Positions 13,573-13,633 of a DNA stretch of 13,633 nucleotides are shown here, one piece after another. The position numbers and the translations under genes are program-made. The stretch spans positions 1-13,633 of the forward strand of contig JAFVEX010000154.1 in NCBI GenBank assembly GCA_017475785.1. Reading direction: 5' to 3'. Each line of letters begins with the position of its first letter. The stretch's first letter is position 1. The DNA is from Eubacterium sp. (GTDB taxonomy: Bacteria > Bacillota_A > Clostridia > Lachnospirales > Lachnospiraceae). Below the pieces are notes generated by a model. It searched no databases. It was not told where the DNA came from and saw nothing but the letters and a program-made list of their open reading frames with translations.

Positions 13573-13633
13573 ATGACTACATCAGCGAATTCAGTCAGCA
13601 GTATTTTTGAGAGGATCAAGAGTGACCGCAGCA
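13573..13633 (+). CDS. Start of next transporter-operon gene (cut by window edge)
   Basis: ATG 13573, preceded by AAGGAA at about 8 bases, opens MTTSANSVSSIFERIKSDRS before the window ends. No domain is visible. Its position after a sugar-binding lipoprotein suggests an ABC permease or ATPase subunit. The polar, basic N-terminus without a nearby Walker motif is more like a permease's cytoplasmic lead-in, but this is a guess. Confidence 0.55.
   Translation, partial: MTTSANSVSSIFERIKSDRS

Overview
The window looks like a chromosomal segment of an anaerobic gut-type Firmicute, most likely class Clostridia and probably Lachnospiraceae. I infer this from strong AGGAGG-type ribosome binding sites, a radical-SAM ThiH, a secreted leucine-rich-repeat protein with Ig-like C-terminal domains, a GntR/LacI hybrid repressor beside a sugar-binding lipoprotein, and moderate GC content with AT-rich promoter islands. 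No transposase, integrase, phage gene, CRISPR array, rRNA or tRNA was seen.

Layout. (1) Positions 1-477, minus strand: the N-terminal cupin half of an AraC-family regulator, cut by the window edge. It is divergent from (2) an inositol 2-dehydrogenase (iolG-like, 739-1743, plus). Their shared promoter region carries a perfect 15-bp direct repeat, with copies starting 106 bp apart, that overlaps both promoters. (3) Convergent to iolG is a minus-strand pair: a CobW/P47K-type GTPase (2897-3925) followed by an Old-Yellow-Enzyme-type flavin oxidoreductase with a C-terminal cysteine cluster (1832-2833). (4) Divergent from the GTPase is a large secreted LRR protein (4080-6566) with a Gly/Ser linker and FN3/BIG2-like domains. 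(5) Next come two small housekeeping genes: a YbaK-type Cys-tRNA(Pro) deacylase (6752-7228) and RidA (7348-7728). (6) A consensus promoter (7837-7865) drives a leader of about 350 nt packed with hairpins, including an intrinsic terminator. The leader runs into a fused thiS-thiG gene (8222-9214) and then thiH (9406-10626), which make the thiazole half of thiamine. (7) A minus-strand GntR/LacI hybrid repressor (10753-11868) is divergent from a sugar ABC transporter operon: lipoprotein binding protein (12197-13378) and the first codons of the next gene (13573 onward). The roughly 330 bp between them carries a repeated AATACAA(A/G) motif that probably forms the repressor's operators.

How the genes work together. 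Regions 1-2 and 7 are two regulator-plus-target carbohydrate modules, polyol/inositol oxidation and sugar uptake. Region 6 is a biosynthetic operon with two unusual aspects. The sulfur-carrier domain ThiS is joined in frame to ThiG, so its Gly-Gly end, which normally must be a free C-terminus, is internal. No TPP riboswitch is visible, although the leader has its own terminator and several hairpins. The ThiS-ThiG fusion with its structured leader, the AraC/iolG repeat pair and the AATACAAR operator array are the observations most worth following up.
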